From the NCBI RefSeq assembly GCF_000023465.1, contig NC_014041.1:2672001-2736000 (forward strand): a DNA stretch of 64,000 nucleotides. The letters are read 5' to 3'. Made by a program: the position numbers and the translations under genes. The notes under the pieces are model-generated. The model ran no database searches. It saw only the letters and a list, made by a program, of their open reading frames with translations, and had not been told where the DNA came from. The DNA is from Zunongwangia profunda SM-A87 (GTDB lineage: Bacteria > Bacteroidota > Bacteroidia > Flavobacteriales > Flavobacteriaceae). Below, piece after piece: positions 62,370 to 64,000 of this stretch. Every line of letters starts with the position of its first letter. Position 1 is the first letter of the stretch.

Positions 62370-63140
62370 TTGAAAGTTACATTTTTAGGTACAGGAACAT
62401 CACAGGGAATCCCCATTATTGGTAGTACTCATCCCGTTTGCTTAAGTAAAAACCCTAAAGATAAACGTCTAAGGGTTTCAGTAATGGTAGAGTGGGAGGG
62501 ACTAAACATTTTAATAGATTGCGGTCCCGATTTTAGAATGCAAATGTTAGCCAATAATTTTGCCAGATTAGATGCTATACTTTTTACGCACGAGCATAAT
62601 GATCATGTAGCTGGTTTAGACGATATTAGACCCTTTTTCTTTAGACAGGGCAATATCCCGATTTACGCACATGAAAGGGTTTTAAATGCGCTCAAAAAAC
62701 GTTTTGATTATATTTTTGTTACTGAAAATAAATATCCCGGTGCCCCAGGTGTCAACGAACATATCGTTACTGATAATGATTTTGAGATCCAAGGTAAACA
62801 CATCACCCCGGTAAGCTACCTGCATAACCAGTTACAGGTATATGGATATCGAATGGGTGGTTTTGCCTATTTAACCGATATAAAGTCTATTTCTGAAACT
62901 GAAGCTGAAAAACTTAAAAATTTGGAAGTGGTGGTGGTCAGCGCTTTAAGAGTAGAACCACATCATTCTCATTTTAATCTGGCGGAAGCATTGGAATTTA
63001 TCGAGAAAATTAAGCCAAATAAAACATATTTGACTCATATTAGTCATTTATTGGGATTTCATGATGAGGTAGAACAATCACTACCTGAAAACGTACATCT
63101 TGCCTACGACAATTTGAAAATCAGTATTGATGAAAAATAA
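62370..63140 (+). CDS. MBL-fold metallohydrolase (PhnP-like phosphodiesterase)
   Basis: A 256-residue metallo-beta-lactamase-fold enzyme: VTFLGTGTSQGIPIIGSTHPVC, LIDCGPDFRMQML, the metal motif FTHEHNDHVAGLDDIRPF (HxHxDH), and THISHLLGFHDEVE. PhnP-like members cleave cyclic phosphodiesters such as ribosyl-1,2-cyclic phosphate. The start is TTG, chosen because KVTFLGTGTSQGIP is the family's conserved N-terminus and no ATG is available. The next gene overlaps its end by 11 bases. Confidence 0.92.
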   Translation: MKVTFLGTGTSQGIPIIGSTHPVCLSKNPKDKRLRVSVMVEWEGLNILIDCGPDFRMQMLANNFARLDAILFTHEHNDHVAGLDDIRPFFFRQGNIPIYAHERVLNALKKRFDYIFVTENKYPGAPGVNEHIVTDNDFEIQGKHITPVSYLHNQLQVYGYRMGGFAYLTDIKSISETEAEKLKNLEVVVVSALRVEPHHSHFNLAEALEFIEKIKPNKTYLTHISHLLGFHDEVEQSLPENVHLAYDNLKISIDEK

Positions 63141-63630
63141 GATCCTACTATACTTATTCATATTCGCTGCATTGTTCGCGATTTTTATTTATGTAAATGA
63201 TAAGAAAATCCTGGATGATCAAACAAACAGAATCATTAGCTTACAAAAGCGATTAGATGAATTAGAGACGGAAGACGACCATATAAATATAGTAGCATCT
63301 GATGGGTTTTACGATTTTAGTTTGAAAAGAAATGAGCCCGCTATGACCTATTTTGAAAATAGTGGTTTTGACGCTGCCGAAATTGAACGAAAAGTGCAGG
63401 ATGTTTTAATCGATATGAATAGAAGTAGTGAGGATAATAAAATGGTACCGTTTGAAGGAATGAATGGTCCAATGCGCATTAATAAAGTAAAGCTACTGAA
63501 TCATAAATGGCTAATCGCCAATTTCACGGATGGAGAACACTGGGGAGAAATTTTATTGAATTATTATATTACTAATGATGGTAATGTTGAATTTGAACCT
63601 CTAAATGCTTTCCTTTATCCTACGGAATAA
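63130..63630 (+). CDS. Membrane-anchored hypothetical protein with coiled coil
   Basis: A 166-residue protein starting at the ATG at 63130, which overlaps the upstream gene by 11 bases (translational coupling); a TTG one codon earlier is not needed. An N-terminal helix (ILLYLFIFAALFAIFIYV) is followed by a short coiled coil (DDQTNRIISLQKRLDELETED) and a globular part with NHKWLIANFTDGEHWGEILLNYYI. It probably faces the periplasm. The family is not recognised; hydrolase-gene coupling suggests a shared function. Confidence 0.8.
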   Translation: MKNKILLYLFIFAALFAIFIYVNDKKILDDQTNRIISLQKRLDELETEDDHINIVASDGFYDFSLKRNEPAMTYFENSGFDAAEIERKVQDVLIDMNRSSEDNKMVPFEGMNGPMRINKVKLLNHKWLIANFTDGEHWGEILLNYYITNDGNVEFEPLNAFLYPTE

Positions 63631-63658
63631 AAGCTACAGCGAAGTATGAAAGAAATAG

Positions 63659-63905
63659 TTATTTATTGATTTCCATAATCTGTACTAACTGTTTGTTGTC
63701 GTCATTCCATATATTCAATTTCATAATAAAAATTACTTTTGATTTTAGTAGCTTCATCTTTATTCTTGAAATCCAAATTATAAGTATCGTAAACTAATTT
63801 TTTCCTTAAACAAATCTTTCCCTGGTTCGTTTTTAAAGAAAGAAAGACATCAATCATAAAAAGATTATCATCAGTTATTTTAGTTTCTATATTATTTTCA
63901 ATCTA
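63659..63905 (-). pseudogene. Possible frameshifted small gene at the window's end
   Basis: On the minus strand IENNIETKITDDNLFMIDVF and LSLKTNQGKICLRKKLVYDT read into KSNFYYEIEYME and a stop at 63702. A one-base shift near there would continue as KLNIWNDDNKQLVQIMEINK, stopping at 63659. Upstream a stop precedes the frame. This looks like a decayed gene end, of unrecognised family. Confidence 0.35.
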
Positions 63906-64000
63906 ATTTTGCTCAGAATGAGTAGTTTGTGATACAGATATATTCTATTTTGGAAACCGATCAGGATAGAATTAATTAAACTTCAGCAGCGGGAAAAACA

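Noticed and set aside
1..64000. CRISPR arrays, rRNA genes, complete prophage or toxin-antitoxin modules
   Set aside because: No regularly spaced repeats, no rRNA-like sequence, no phage structural genes and no recognisable toxin-antitoxin pair were seen.

Overview
The window comes from a member of the Bacteroidota, almost certainly a marine-type Flavobacteriaceae (the general Gramella/Zunongwangia/Salegentibacter kind; genus not determinable by eye). The reasons are two SusC/SusD pairs, a hybrid two-component regulator tail, lipoproteins with acidic residues right after the lipid-bearing Cys, an A+T-rich genome, promoters of the TTG ... TAnnTTTG type, and core proteins (DUF4290, HU, YqgE/AlgH, START-like) of flavobacterial character.

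Layout. (1) 1-14440, plus strand: a polysaccharide utilization locus (PUL) with the end of a hybrid two-component regulator, SusC, SusD, a surface lipoprotein, a GH2 beta-galactosidase-type enzyme, a GH31 alpha-xylosidase-type enzyme, a GH97 alpha-glucosidase-type enzyme, and the wreck of a GH3 beta-glucosidase. The set resembles a side-chain-trimming locus for xyloglucan-like oligosaccharides, but no endo-glucanase is present and the GH3 is dead. (2) 14455-22376, minus strand: a tight operon of sodium/solute symporter, two tiny two-helix membrane proteins, a cytoplasmic GH2 of the exo-beta-D-glucosaminidase type, a DegT-type sugar aminotransferase, a Gfo/Idh/MocA dehydrogenase and a ROK sugar kinase. 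It diverges from a second SusC/SusD pair (23106-28169). The enzyme set suggests uptake of an amino-sugar glycoside, cleavage in the cytoplasm and deamination of the sugar, like the NtdC/NtdA kanosamine pathway run backwards; this is the most interesting candidate system here. (3) 29039-39432: a frameshifted propeller/toroid lipoprotein, an AraC regulator, a purple-acid-type phosphatase, two glycerophosphodiester phosphodiesterases, relics of two insertion sequences, and a phosphatase-like protein that has lost a metal-binding segment. (4) 39429-48189: a segment bounded by an intact tRNA-Met(CAT) gene and a displaced copy of the 3' part of the same tRNA. It carries a TetR-controlled RND efflux operon, whose RND/MFP/TolC genes are clearly more G+C-rich than their surroundings, followed by a class III nucleotide cyclase and a small membrane protein. 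(5) 48362-63630: conserved chromosomal genes (START-like protein, class IV aminotransferase, AlgH, HU, fmt, recQ, a P-loop ATPase, DUF493, DUF4290, murA, a metal-uptake-like receptor pair, a conserved unknown protein, an MBL hydrolase).

The tRNA gene therefore separates an accessory region rich in PULs and scars (left) from a core region (right). Decay marks (GH3 pseudogene, frameshifted lipoprotein, truncated phosphatase-like gene, transposase remnants) lie almost entirely on the left side; the only one on the right is a short, uncertain relic at the window's far end.
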